DNA of 64,000 nt, from contig JACPOA010000082.1 of assembly GCA_016185205.1 (NCBI GenBank), positions 1 to 64,000 of the forward strand, read 5' to 3'. Below, piece after piece: positions 52,438-64,000 of this stretch. Each line of letters opens with the position of its first letter. Position 1 is the first letter of the stretch. The notes beneath the pieces were generated by a model, which saw nothing but the letters and a program-made list of their open reading frames with translations, searched no databases and was not told the DNA's origin. Origin of the DNA: Hyphomicrobiales bacterium (GTDB lineage: Bacteria > Pseudomonadota > Alphaproteobacteria > Rhizobiales > Xanthobacteraceae). A program made the translations under genes and the position numbers.

Positions 52438-52905
52438 CTATTCGCCCGGCTTGGCCAGGCTGGCGATGCGGCGCTGCTCGTCCCCGCTGAGCGCCGCTTC
52501 CGCCACGCTCACGGTCTTGCGCCGGCGGGCCAGGACGACCAGCGCGCCTATGCCAATGAGCAGCACCACCGGCGCCACGCTCCACAGCAGCAAAGTGTTC
52601 AATTCGACCGGCGGCTTGAGCAGCACGAACGCGCCGTAGCGATCCACCAGGAATTTGATCACCTCGCTGTCGCTGTCGCCCTGGGTGAGCCGCTCGCGCA
52701 CCAGCAGCCGCAGGTCGCGGGCGAGCGGGGCTTCCGAATCGTCGATCGACTGGTTCTGGCAGACCATGCAGCGCAATTCTTGCGACAGATTGCGCGCCCG
52801 CGTCTCCAAGGCCGGGTCCTTGAGGATTTCGTCCGGCTGCACCGCCAGCGCCGCGCCGGGCGACAGCAGCGCGGCCAGCAATGCGACAGTTGCAAGGTGA
52901 CGCAT
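52438..52905 (-). CDS. ccmH: Cytochrome c maturation protein CcmH (CycL)
   Basis: CcmH reduces the CXXCH cysteines of apocytochrome c before heme attachment. The 155-residue product has a signal peptide, the redox motif LRCMVCQNQS and one C-terminal transmembrane helix (about residues 103-126). It lies 5 bases after ccmF and ends the ccmI-ccmE-ccmF-ccmH operon. This operon serves the many c-hemes next door. Confidence 0.93.
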   Translation of the reverse strand: MRHLATVALLAALLSPGAALAVQPDEILKDPALETRARNLSQELRCMVCQNQSIDDSEAPLARDLRLLVRERLTQGDSDSEVIKFLVDRYGAFVLLKPPVELNTLLLWSVAPVVLLIGIGALVVLARRRKTVSVAEAALSGDEQRRIASLAKPGE

Positions 52906-52910
52906 GGTCC

Positions 52911-54902
52911 CTACTCCGCCGGCTGCAGCGTGTTCTTCGCCGCCGATTTTGTTGCGGGTTTGGGCGCGCCGACCCGCAGCCGCCGGTCGGACAGCGACAG
53001 CCCGCCGCCGAGCATCATGATGATCGCGCCAAGCCAGATCAGCATCACCAGCGGCTTGTAATAGAGCCGGATGGCGATCGCGCCGCTCGGCTCGGAATCG
53101 CCGAGCGACAGATAGAGCTGGCCGCTGCCGCGCGTGAGCAAAGCCGCCTCATTCGTGGTCATGCTGCGCGCGGCGAAGGCGCGTTTCGAGGGCTCCATCA
53201 CGGCGATCAGAGCGCCATCGCGGCGCACGCTGAATTTCGCCACCTGCGCCTGATAGTTCGGACCGGCTTGTTGTGTGAGGCCGTCGAAGGTGAATTCGTA
53301 ACCGGAAAGCGTGACGCTCTGCGTCGGTTTCAGCGTGAGGATACGCTCGGTGCCCCAAGTGGCCGCACCGATAATACCGAGCAGCGTCACCGCGATGCCG
53401 AAATGCGCCACCGCCGTGCCCCAAACCGAGCGCGGCAAACCCATGGCGCGCGTGCGTACGGTCGCGAGCGGCGCGCGGAACAGCGCGGTGCGCTCCACCA
53501 GGTCGACCAGCGCGCCCGCCATCACGAAGAACGCGACGCCGACGCCGAACGGCGCCAGGACCGACTGCCCGCCTTCGATCGCGAAGGTGACCGCGATCGC
53601 CACAAGACCGATGCCGAACGCCGCCATCAGCCGCTGCGCCACGCCGTACAGATCGCCGCGCTTCCAGGCCAGCAGCGGCCCGAACGGCATCACGCACATC
53701 AGCGCCACGAACAGCGGTCCGAACGTCATGTTGAAGAAGGGCGCGCCGACCGAAATCTTGGCGCCGGTGAGCCCCTCCAGGGCCAACGGATACAGCGTGC
53801 CGACGAACACCGTCAGGCAGGCGGTGGTGAGGAAGAGGTTATTGAACACCAGCGCGCCTTCGCGCGAAATCGGCGCGAACAGACCGCCCTGCTTGAGGAT
53901 CGGCCCGCGCCAGGCGAACAGTGCCAGGCTGCCGCCGATGAACAGCACCAGAATTAAGAGAATGAACACACCGCGGGTCGGGTCGCTGGCAAAGGAATGC
54001 ACCGAGGTGAGCACGCCCGAGCGCACCAGGAAGGTGCCGATCAGCGACAACGAGAAGGTGAGAATCGCGAGCAGAATAGTCCATATTTTCAGCGAGTTGC
54101 GCTTCTCCATCACCACGGCGGAATGCAACAGCGCGGTGCCGGAGAGCCACGGCATGAAAGAAGCGTTCTCAACCGGATCCCAGAACCAGAAACCGCCCCA
54201 GCCGAGCGTGTAGTAGGCCCAGTACGAGCCCATCGCGATCCCGAGCGTGAGGAACATCCAGGCCCCGAGCGTCCACGGCCGCACCCAACGCGCCCAGGCG
54301 GCATCGATGCGGCCCTCGATCAGCGCGGCGATGGCAAAGGAAAAGGCGATGGAGAAGCCGACATAGCCGATATAGAGCAGCGGCGGATGGATGGCGAGGC
54401 CGGGGTCCTGCAGGATCGGATTGAGATCGCGGCCCTCGAACGGCGCCTCCGCCGTGCGCACAAACGGATTCGAGGTGAGCAGGATGAACAGATAGAAGGC
54501 GCAGGCGATCCACGACTGCACCGCCAGCACATGCGCCTTCAATGTCGCCGGCAGATTGGCGCCGAACAGCGCCACCAGCGCGCCGAACAGCGCCAGGATG
54601 AGCACCCACAGCAGCATCGAGCCTTCGTGGTTTCCCCACACGCTGCTCATTTTGTAGATCAGCGGCATCATCGAGTGGGAGTTCTCGAACACGTTCAGCA
54701 CCGAGAAGTCCGAAGTGACGTAGCAGACCGTCAGCGCCGCGAATGACAGCGCCACAAACAGGAACTGCATCACGGCGGTGGAACTGGCGAGCCGCATCAG
54801 GCCGGCATCGCGGGTCGCTGCGCCGACGATCGGCGCGATCGACTGGATCAAGCCGAGTGCCAATGCCAGCACCAGCGCGTAATGGCCTAGTTCAGGGATC
54901 AT
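52911..54902 (-). CDS. ccmF: Heme lyase subunit CcmF (CycK)
   Basis: CcmF attaches heme from CcmE to apocytochrome c with CcmH. The 663-residue membrane protein has about 14 helices and the tryptophan-rich [13 protein letters not shown] motif of the heme-handling family. Length is normal. It overlaps ccmE by four bases, so translation is coupled. Confidence 0.95.
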   Translation of the reverse strand: MIPELGHYALVLALALGLIQSIAPIVGAATRDAGLMRLASSTAVMQFLFVALSFAALTVCYVTSDFSVLNVFENSHSMMPLIYKMSSVWGNHEGSMLLWVLILALFGALVALFGANLPATLKAHVLAVQSWIACAFYLFILLTSNPFVRTAEAPFEGRDLNPILQDPGLAIHPPLLYIGYVGFSIAFSFAIAALIEGRIDAAWARWVRPWTLGAWMFLTLGIAMGSYWAYYTLGWGGFWFWDPVENASFMPWLSGTALLHSAVVMEKRNSLKIWTILLAILTFSLSLIGTFLVRSGVLTSVHSFASDPTRGVFILLILVLFIGGSLALFAWRGPILKQGGLFAPISREGALVFNNLFLTTACLTVFVGTLYPLALEGLTGAKISVGAPFFNMTFGPLFVALMCVMPFGPLLAWKRGDLYGVAQRLMAAFGIGLVAIAVTFAIEGGQSVLAPFGVGVAFFVMAGALVDLVERTALFRAPLATVRTRAMGLPRSVWGTAVAHFGIAVTLLGIIGAATWGTERILTLKPTQSVTLSGYEFTFDGLTQQAGPNYQAQVAKFSVRRDGALIAVMEPSKRAFAARSMTTNEAALLTRGSGQLYLSLGDSEPSGAIAIRLYYKPLVMLIWLGAIIMMLGGGLSLSDRRLRVGAPKPATKSAAKNTLQPAE

Positions 54903-55360
54903 CGCGGCGTGCCTCCACTCGTTTGCCCGGCGGTTTCTTCCCAGCGGCCGGCCTTCTTCAGGGCGTCGGACACTTCGCGCGGCATGTAGCGCTCATCGTG
55001 CTTGGCCAGCACCATATCGGCCACGATGCCGCCGGCCTCGAGCTTGCCCTCGGTCACCACGCCCTGCCCTTCGCGGAACAGATCCGGCACGATGCCCTGA
55101 TAACGCACCGTTACGTCGCTCTTGCCGTCGGTGACCTCGAAGCGGATGTTCAAATTCTCGCCGCGCTGGACGCTGCCGGGCTTGACCAGTCCGCCGACGC
55201 GGATGCGAGTGCCGGGCGCAATATGCTTTTCGGCAATATCGGTCGGCGAATTGAAGAACACGATCGAATCGCTCATCGCGCTGAGCACCAGCACGGCCGC
55301 GATCGCCAACACGCCGAGGCTGGAGCCGATCAGGATCAGGCGTCGTTGCTTACGTGTCAT
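54899..55360 (-). CDS. ccmE: Heme chaperone CcmE (CycJ)
   Basis: CcmE carries heme covalently bound to a His. The 153-residue product begins [20 protein letters not shown] with an anchor helix and contains the heme-binding [11 protein letters not shown]. Its OB-like beta domain matches family length. It lies between ccmI and ccmF. Confidence 0.95.
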   Translation of the reverse strand: MTRKQRRLILIGSSLGVLAIAAVLVLSAMSDSIVFFNSPTDIAEKHIAPGTRIRVGGLVKPGSVQRGENLNIRFEVTDGKSDVTVRYQGIVPDLFREGQGVVTEGKLEAGGIVADMVLAKHDERYMPREVSDALKKAGRWEETAGQTSGGTPR

Positions 55361-55376
55361 AACGTCTCGTTCCTGC

Positions 55377-56837
55377 TCAACCTTGGAGTCCCAGGCTTTT
55401 GATCATGTCGTCGATCTGGCGAAGCTTGTCGGCATCGCTGGCCAGTGCCCGCTTGGCGTCGGCGGCGGCGGCCTGCGCCTTGTCGCGCTCGCCCAGCACC
55501 ATATAGGCGCGCACCAGGCGTTGCCATCCCTCGATGTCGTTGCCGTTTTGCTTGAGACGATCGGCCAGCCGCGTGACCATGCTGCGGACCATGTCATTTT
55601 GCTGATCGGGTTGCAGCTTGGTCGCGGCCGCGATATCGGCCGCGCTCGGTCCCGATGCGCCGGCCGCGGGTGCGGCGGGTGCCGGAGGCGCCGGTGGCGC
55701 GGCTGGTACGGCCGGTGCCGCTGGTGCGGCCGACGCGACCTTTTCGGTCAATTCCGTAAACACGCGCAGTCTGTCCGCATCGCCGGCCAGCGCGCGGCGG
55801 GCATCGGCGATCGCCGCGTCCGCCTTGTCGTTTTGGCCGAGCGTCCGGTAGGAGCGCACCAGTTGCGCCCAGCCCTCGGCGTCGGAGCCATTCTGTTTCA
55901 GCCGGTCGGCGAGCCGCTGCACCATGACGTTGACGTCATGCTGCGGCTGTTCGGGGTTCAGCTTGTCGGCCGCCCCCGATGCGGCGGGCGCTGCGGCGGC
56001 ACCAGAAGCGCCCGGCGCGTTGCGCTCCAGCGTGTGGCGGATCATCTCCACATAGGCGGCACCCGGCGGCGCTTTGGCCAGCAGGTCGCGCCAGATGGCT
56101 TCGGCGTCGGCGCGCCGGCCGTCCTGATCGGCCGCCATGCCAAGGTAGAAGCGGGCCATCACGTCCTCTCTGTCGAGGACGAGCGCACGATCGAATTGGA
56201 CTTTTGCCTCGACGGTGACGACGCCGTTGGCGGCGGCGACCAGCGCCTCGCCCAGATCGGCCTCGCGCGCCGCGTTGCTGCCATTCAGGCGGAGCGAATT
56301 GCGCAAGGCCTTGACCGCGTCGTCGTAACGCCCGATCCGCATGTAAACCGGCGCCAGCACTTCCCAGGCGCGGCCATCGTTCGGGTTGCGTTCTGCATGT
56401 GACTCTACCTGAGAGAGCAATGCCTCGATCGAGCGGCTCTCGTTCTGCTGCGCGGCCATCCGCGCGGCCAAGGGTACCCCCGGCATGTCCGGCGAACCGA
56501 GCATCAGATAGAACGCGATGGCGCCGACCGGCAGCAGCGCCAGGCCGACAATGGCGGTCGCGGGGCGGCGCCAGAGCGACGATTCATCGCTAGCCGATTT
56601 TTCGGCCGCGGCGGCATCGGCGGCGGCCAGCAGCCGGCGCGAAACCTCGACCTTGGCGGCTTCCGCCTCGGACTCGCCGATCAGTCCGGTGGCACGGTCA
56701 CGGGTGATTTCGTCCAGCTGGTCGCGATAGACGAGGATATCGCTGCCGCCGCGCGCGGCGTTACGCCGGGTGAGCGGCCACAGCACGGCCGCGATCGCAG
56801 CCACGGTCATCAGGGCAAATAGAAACCACAGGATCAT
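55377..56837 (-). CDS. ccmI: Cytochrome c maturation protein CcmI (CycH)
   Basis: CcmI delivers apocytochrome c to the heme lyase. The 486-residue product has two membrane helices (about residues 1-20 and 95-115) and a periplasmic TPR region with repeats around residues 150-270 and two later TPR-like copies of [20 protein letters not shown] type, separated by an Ala/Pro-rich linker (near residue 390). The duplicated C-terminal half is longer than usual. It is the first gene of the operon. Confidence 0.88.
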   Translation of the reverse strand: MILWFLFALMTVAAIAAVLWPLTRRNAARGGSDILVYRDQLDEITRDRATGLIGESEAEAAKVEVSRRLLAAADAAAAEKSASDESSLWRRPATAIVGLALLPVGAIAFYLMLGSPDMPGVPLAARMAAQQNESRSIEALLSQVESHAERNPNDGRAWEVLAPVYMRIGRYDDAVKALRNSLRLNGSNAAREADLGEALVAAANGVVTVEAKVQFDRALVLDREDVMARFYLGMAADQDGRRADAEAIWRDLLAKAPPGAAYVEMIRHTLERNAPGASGAAAAPAASGAADKLNPEQPQHDVNVMVQRLADRLKQNGSDAEGWAQLVRSYRTLGQNDKADAAIADARRALAGDADRLRVFTELTEKVASAAPAAPAVPAAPPAPPAPAAPAAGASGPSAADIAAATKLQPDQQNDMVRSMVTRLADRLKQNGNDIEGWQRLVRAYMVLGERDKAQAAAADAKRALASDADKLRQIDDMIKSLGLQG

Positions 56838-57104
56838 AAGATTACTCTACCCACAGCGCAGTAGTTCCAGGTCGAAACCGACGGAATACCAGCATTTCAT
56901 AGATTTTCCAGGTCCCAAGGCTAGTCAGCGCCCGTCCAGTGGGACGCCATGACGGGGTCGCGAAAAGGGAGAACCTAGTGGTACGCGGAAGCCTGTCTTT
57001 ATTCTATATCAAAACGTCAAAATCGGGGTGGTCCGGCTGAGCAGCCTTAAGGCGCGGGTTCCATCAGTCATGCACGTTTTGGTTGCGTTTATTGGCCTTT
57101 CAAT

Positions 57105-57722
57105 TCATGCGCCGAGCCCGCCCTTCTGCTCGATAAAGCGGGCGATTTCGTCGACGCCCTTGCCCGCGCGCAGATTGGTGAACACGAACGGACGCGCGGC
57201 CCGCATTTTCTTGGCATCGCGCTCCATCACTTCGAGCGAGGCGCCGACATAGGGCGCCAGATCGATCTTGTTGATCACCAGCAGATCCGAGCGCGTGATG
57301 CCGGGCCCGCCCTTCGACGGAATCTTGTCGCCGGCGGCGACGTCGATGACGTAGATGGTGAGATCGGCGAGCTCGGGCGAAAACGTGGCGGCCAGATTGT
57401 CGCCGCCGGATTCGATCAGCACCAGATCGAGCTCGGGAAACTTCGCGCGCATCTCGGCGATGGCGGCGAGATTGATCGAGGCGTCTTCGCGGATCGCGGT
57501 GTGCGGACAGCCGCCGGTCTCCACGCCGGCGATGCGATCCGCGCTGAGCGCGCCGGAACGCACCAGATATTCGGCATCCCACTTGGTATAGATGTCGTTG
57601 GTGATGGCGGCGATCTCGTAACGGTCGCGCAGCGCCTTGCACAGCAGGTCCATCAGCGCGGTCTTGCCGGAGCCGACCGGACCGCCGACACCGACGCGCA
57701 AGGGACCGTGGGGATGTTTCAT
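57105..57722 (-). CDS. ureG: Urease accessory GTPase UreG
   Basis: UreG delivers nickel to apo-urease through GTP hydrolysis. The 205-residue product has the P-loop [13 protein letters not shown], the nickel-binding CPH motif in [13 protein letters not shown], and [15 protein letters not shown]. The start [10 protein letters not shown] is the family start. It lies 2 bases after ureF and is the last gene of the urease operon. Confidence 0.95.
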   Translation of the reverse strand: MKHPHGPLRVGVGGPVGSGKTALMDLLCKALRDRYEIAAITNDIYTKWDAEYLVRSGALSADRIAGVETGGCPHTAIREDASINLAAIAEMRAKFPELDLVLIESGGDNLAATFSPELADLTIYVIDVAAGDKIPSKGGPGITRSDLLVINKIDLAPYVGASLEVMERDAKKMRAARPFVFTNLRAGKGVDEIARFIEQKGGLGA

Positions 57723-57724
57723 TG

Positions 57725-58579
57725 TCAGCTCCTGAACAGCCGCGTGTACTGCGTCTCGTGGCGGGCGCTGGCGAGGTCGGCGCGCAGGGCGGCGCTGCCG
57801 ATGTCGTCGAGCGTGGTTTTCATGGCACGCGCTGCGGTCGCCGCCACGACCGGCTCCAAGGCCGCCAGCACGTGCAGGCCTTGCGTTTGGCCGAGTGGAA
57901 TGAGCCGCACACCGGCGGAAACCCAATTGGCGGCGAGTGCCTGCAGGTAGGCGGCCAGCGCCGGCTCGATGGCGATGCCGTGGCCGGCGCTAGCGACCGC
58001 CACGGCCACCGGATAGGCCACCGCACCGTCCCAGCAAGCTTGCAGCCGCTCGATCGCATCGCAGCCCCAGGCGGCGCGCGCCGCTGCCACGAAGGCATTG
58101 CCCTGCGCGGTGGTTTCCAGGTGGCGCTCTTTCGAGGGCGAGAAAGCAGCGGCCAGTTCCGCCACCGCGCGCAACGCCGTGTCGTCGCTGCTCGTAGCGG
58201 CGCGATGCGTATGCGCGAACAGCACGGCGTCGCAATAGCCGCCGCCCTCGGCCAGCATGACGGCGAGCCAGGCCTTGAGCGTGGCGGCGTCGCGGATGTC
58301 ACCCGCCTCCACCGCCCATTCGATGCCGCTCGAATAGGAGAAAGCGCCGACCGGAAAGGCCGGAGAGAGCCAGGCGAGAAGGCGGTAGAGGGCGGACGGG
58401 GTGATCTCCCCTCCCCCCGCGAGCGAAGCGAGTGGTGGGGAGGGGTCGGGGGTGGGGGGTGACAATTGCGCGGACTTTCCAGCAGAAGCCCCCCACCCCG
58501 ACGCACGTCGCTTGCGCGACATGCGTCGACCCTCCCCACCGCTTCGCGGGGGGAGGGATGAAGAAGGTTTACGCGCCAT
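57725..58579 (-). CDS. ureF: Urease accessory protein UreF with an in-frame repeat insertion
   Basis: UreF helps load nickel with UreG and UreD. The core [30 protein letters not shown] and the helical body match the family. The start ATG 58579 (MARKPSS) overlaps the ureE stop by 11 bases, the usual coupling. Between that start and the conserved core, a dispersed repeat of about 153 bases (58406-58558) keeps the frame, adding about 51 Arg/Ser/Pro/Gly-rich residues. The predicted protein is 284 residues, about 50 longer than typical. Alternatively translation starts at ATG 58522 inside the repeat. Function may tolerate a disordered N-terminal extension. Confidence 0.82.
   Translation of the reverse strand: MARKPSSSLPPRSGGEGRRMSRKRRASGWGASAGKSAQLSPPTPDPSPPLASLAGGGEITPSALYRLLAWLSPAFPVGAFSYSSGIEWAVEAGDIRDAATLKAWLAVMLAEGGGYCDAVLFAHTHRAATSSDDTALRAVAELAAAFSPSKERHLETTAQGNAFVAAARAAWGCDAIERLQACWDGAVAYPVAVAVASAGHGIAIEPALAAYLQALAANWVSAGVRLIPLGQTQGLHVLAALEPVVAATAARAMKTTLDDIGSAALRADLASARHETQYTRLFRS
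58406..58558. repeat. Dispersed repeat inserted in frame in ureF
   Basis: The element has GC-rich inverted arms: CTCCCCTCCCCCCGCGAGC at one end and GCGGGGGGAGGG at the other, with inner CCCCCCACCCC arms. Its length near 153 bases is a multiple of three and it has no stop in the ureF frame. Related copies lie at 2566-2762 and 13362-13453. Confidence 0.7.
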
Positions 58580-59021
58580 GATCGTGCTCGTGGGTATGCG
58601 CAGGCGCTTCCGGATCGAAGGCGGCATCGAGCGGCATGAGATGGGCGCCCAGCCCGCGCAGCATATCCTCCAGCACATGATCGCGGCGGATGCGCAGCCT
58701 GTCGCCGACGATCTGCACGTCGGTGTGGCGGTTGCCGAGATGCCAGGCCAGCCGCACCGCGTCGAGCGCGCTGCCGGCGCAAATCTCCACCAGCTTCTCA
58801 TGCTCGCCCGCCACCAGCACGATGGCGCCATCGTCGAGCACCAGCCCGTCGCCATCGTGCAAGCTCACCGGCCTTTCGACATCGAGCAGGAACTGCGTGC
58901 CCTTTTCTCCGGTCAGCACGATGCGCCGCCGGTTGCGGTCGCCGGCGTCGAGAACGACGCGGTCGATCGCACTCACCGCCAGCCACTCACCGGCGGGCTT
59001 AATGTGGGCAACTCGTCTCAT
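58569..59021 (-). CDS. ureE: Urease nickel metallochaperone UreE
   Basis: UreE carries nickel to the urease complex. The 150-residue product has the two-domain UreE layout with [16 protein letters not shown] (metal-site His) and a His-rich tail (HTHEHDHGA) that adds nickel binding. It lies 9 bases after ureC and overlaps ureF. Confidence 0.93.
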   Translation of the reverse strand: MRRVAHIKPAGEWLAVSAIDRVVLDAGDRNRRRIVLTGEKGTQFLLDVERPVSLHDGDGLVLDDGAIVLVAGEHEKLVEICAGSALDAVRLAWHLGNRHTDVQIVGDRLRIRRDHVLEDMLRGLGAHLMPLDAAFDPEAPAHTHEHDHGA

Positions 59022-59030
59022 TTCCTAACA

Positions 59031-60739
<1,709 letters not shown>

Positions 60740-60740
<1 letters not shown>

Positions 60741-61054
60741 TACAGTTTTCCCATCACGTCACCGCGGAACCCGTAGACCGTGCGCTTGCCGGCGAGCGCG
60801 ACCAGCGTGACCTCGCGCGTCTGCCCCGGCTCAAAGCGCACCGCGGTGCCGGCGGCGATGTCAAGCCGCATGCCGCGCGCTTTTTTGCGCTCGAACTTGA
60901 GCGCCGGGTTGGTTTCGAAGAAATGGTAGTGCGAGCCGACCTGGATCGGCCGGTCGCCGCTATTGGCGACGCTGAGCGCCACGGTCTTGCGGCCGGCGTT
61001 GAGTACGATGTCGCCGTCCTTGATGAACAGTTCGCCGGGGACCATGGCGTTCAC
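60740..61054 (-). CDS. ureB: Urease subunit beta UreB
   Basis: The 104-residue product [16 protein letters not shown]... has the UreB fold with [18 protein letters not shown] 61045 (MVPGELF) is an alternative start three codons later. It overlaps both ureC and the upstream small gene, so all are cotranslated. Confidence 0.95.
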
Positions 61055-61233
61055 CAGCGCTTGAATTGCGCGATCACGATCACGGTGACCGCGAGCACCA
61101 GCGCAGCAACGCCGATGGTCTCGATACCCGGCAACATGCTGACGCCATGCGGATGCGTGTGCGGCACCAGCGATTCATGCGCCTGCGCCGCGCCGGCGGC
61201 GAACGTGGACAAGATCGAGACCAGTGTTTTCAT
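61051..61233 (-). CDS. Small His-rich membrane protein inside the urease operon
   Basis: The 60-residue product has a signal-like N-terminus (residues 1-18, TFAAGAAQA), a His-rich segment [12 protein letters not shown] (about residues 19-30) and one helix (about residues 38-56). It overlaps ureB by four bases (ATGA) and lies 11 bases after ureA. The His cluster could bind nickel outside the cytoplasm. Similar small frames between ureA and ureB occur in rhizobial urease operons. Role unknown. Confidence 0.72.
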   Translation of the reverse strand: MKTLVSILSTFAAGAAQAHESLVPHTHPHGVSMLPGIETIGVAALVLAVTVIVIAQFKRW

Positions 61234-61244
61234 CGCAAACTCCC

Positions 61245-61547
61245 TCAGCGGATCGGATTGTGCACGGTGACGAGCTTGGTGCCGTCGGGGAATGTCGCTT
61301 CCACCTGGATGTCGTGGATCATCTCGGCAATGCCATCCATCACGTCGCTACGCGTGAGCACATGGGCGCCGTCGCGCATCAGCTCGGCGACGCTGCGGCC
61401 GTCGCGCGCGCCCTCCAGGATGAAATCGGAAATCAGCGCCACCGCCTCCGGATGATTAAGCTTGACGCCGCGCTCCAGGCGCCGGCGCGCCACCATCGCG
61501 GCCATGGCGATTAGCAGTTTGTCCTTTTCGCGCGGCGTCAGATTCAT
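61245..61547 (-). CDS. ureA: Urease subunit gamma UreA
   Basis: The 100-residue product [20 protein letters not shown]... is a full UreA with [17 protein letters not shown] and [18 protein letters not shown]. It is separate from ureB, unlike the fused UreAB of Helicobacter. ATG 61547 follows GAGG-like bases and lies 7 bases after ureD. Confidence 0.96.
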   Translation of the reverse strand: MNLTPREKDKLLIAMAAMVARRRLERGVKLNHPEAVALISDFILEGARDGRSVAELMRDGAHVLTRSDVMDGIAEMIHDIQVEATFPDGTKLVTVHNPIR

Positions 61548-61554
61548 CTGTTCC

Positions 61555-62421
<867 letters not shown>

Positions 62422-62426
62422 GGGCC

Positions 62427-63122
62427 TCAAATCGCCAGTGCGCGCTTCACCGCGCCCTCGTCCATGCCGGCTCTGTCGCTGGCATAGACGATGGCGCCGC
62501 GATCCATCACCACCAGATGATCGCTCAGTTCCTGCGCGAAATCGAGATATTGTTCGACCAGCACGATGGCGATCTGCTGGAGCGAGCGCAGATAGGTGAT
62601 GGCGCGGCCGATGTCCTTGATGATCGAGGGCTGGATGCCCTCGGTCGGCTCGTCGAGCAGCAACAGCCGCGGCCGCATCACCAGCGCGCGCCCAATCGCC
62701 AGTTGCTGCTGCTGGCCGCCGGACAGATCGCCGCCGCGCCGCTTGAGCATGCTGCCCAGCACCGGAAACAGCGCGAACACGTCGTCGGGCACGCTGCGCT
62801 GCTCGCGCGGCAGCGGCGCAAAGCCGGTCTGCAGGTTTTCCTCCACCGTCAGCAGCGGGAAGATCTCGCGGCCCTGCGGCACATAGGCGATGCCGCGGCG
62901 CGCGCGCTCCACGGTGGCGAGCCGCGTGATATCGGCGCCGTCGAACAGGATCGAACCGGCGCTGACCGGGTGCTGGCCGATGAGCGCGCGCAGCAGGCTG
63001 GTCTTGCCGACGCCGTTGCGGCCGAGCACGCAGGTGACCTTGCCGACCTCGGCCTTCAACGAAATGCCGCGCAGCGCCTGCGCCGCGCCGTAATGCAAAT
63101 CGATGGCGTTGACGTCGAGCAT
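62427..63122 (-). CDS. urtE: Urea ABC transporter ATP-binding protein UrtE
   Basis: The 231-residue product has Walker A GRNGVGKTS, signature LSGGQQQQLAIG and Walker B LLLLDEPTEG, with the branched-chain amino acid (LivF-like) build. Adjacent urtD and urease genes point to urea rather than amino acids. ATG 63122 gives MLDVNAIDLHYG, the family start; it lies 2 bases after urtD. Confidence 0.93.
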   Translation of the reverse strand: MLDVNAIDLHYGAAQALRGISLKAEVGKVTCVLGRNGVGKTSLLRALIGQHPVSAGSILFDGADITRLATVERARRGIAYVPQGREIFPLLTVEENLQTGFAPLPREQRSVPDDVFALFPVLGSMLKRRGGDLSGGQQQQLAIGRALVMRPRLLLLDEPTEGIQPSIIKDIGRAITYLRSLQQIAIVLVEQYLDFAQELSDHLVVMDRGAIVYASDRAGMDEGAVKRALAI

Positions 63123-63124
63123 GA

Positions 63125-63880
<756 letters not shown>

Positions 63881-63889
63881 GGGTGCGCC

Positions 63890-64000
63890 CTATTTTGCCG
63901 CCTGCGGCGGAGCGTTCGGCACGCCGGCGTCACGCGCCTCGCCGCGGCCATCACGCCAGTGATTGTAGGTGCCGATGATGCCGCGCGGCAGCAGCAGCGT
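63890..64000 (-). CDS. urtC: Urea ABC transporter permease UrtC, C-terminal end (cut by window)
   Basis: The last 36 codons read TLLLPRGIIGTYNHWRDGRG and end with an Ala/Pro tail and TAG. The stretch LPRGIIGT...W matches the C-terminus of LivM/UrtC permeases. The rest lies beyond the window. It precedes urtD on the same strand. Confidence 0.8.
   Translation of the reverse strand, partial: TLLLPRGIIGTYNHWRDGRGEARDAGVPNAPPQAAK

Overview
The window looks like a chromosomal segment of a flagellated, GC-rich alphaproteobacterium of the order Hyphomicrobiales (Rhizobiales), probably near Bradyrhizobium, Rhodopseudomonas or Pseudolabrys. The evidence is a CtrA/ChpT cell-cycle pair, DUF1134 and DUF1236 proteins, short palindromic repeats of the bradyrhizobial type, and a ureDA-orf-ureBCEFG order behind urt genes. 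The genus is an inference.

Layout. 0.4-2.6 kb: flhA. 2.9-10 kb: an outer-membrane barrel, a B12-binding radical SAM enzyme, a cold-shock protein, small secreted or membrane proteins and a methyltransferase. 10.1-13.2 kb: fliJ and fliI facing away from ctrA, whose leader is rich in GANTC sites. 13.5-15.1 kb: small envelope proteins, repeats and an antitoxin remnant. 15.2-21.6 kb: a chemotaxis operon (chpT-cheA-cheW-cheY-cheB-cheR, minus strand). 21.7-25.3 kb: cysQ, a YHS protein, eipA and a coiled-coil protein. 25.4 kb: tRNA-Val.

25.4-51.6 kb is the most unusual part: an anaerobic respiration and multiheme cytochrome block. It starts with an arsenate-reductase-type (ArrA-like) molybdoenzyme, its Fe-S subunit and a TorD chaperone, then a regulator, a kinase/universal-stress fusion with a phosphoesterase, a DUF6455 protein, malic enzyme and a flavodoxin-like protein. 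Next come a nonaheme/cytochrome b fusion resembling Geobacter CbcL, two tetraheme c4-like proteins, a membrane monoheme protein, a hexaheme-FeS-NrfD module resembling Cbc4, and a decaheme plus barrel pair of the MtrAB/PioAB type. I count 36 CXXCH motifs in eight genes. At least eight FNR/FixK-type boxes (TTGAY-N4-RTCAA) lie upstream of these operons, so the block reads as one low-oxygen regulon that can link the quinone pool to the outer membrane. A compact group II intron-like element without a protein gene sits just behind an intrinsic terminator inside the block.

51.6-56.8 kb: a VapBC-type toxin-antitoxin pair, then ccmI-ccmE-ccmF-ccmH for cytochrome c maturation, which fits the heavy heme load next door. 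57.1-64 kb: urea uptake (urtC end, urtD, urtE) and urease (ureD, ureA, a His-rich small protein, ureB, ureC, ureE, ureF, ureG) as one tightly packed minus-strand operon. ureF carries a dispersed repeat in frame near its start.
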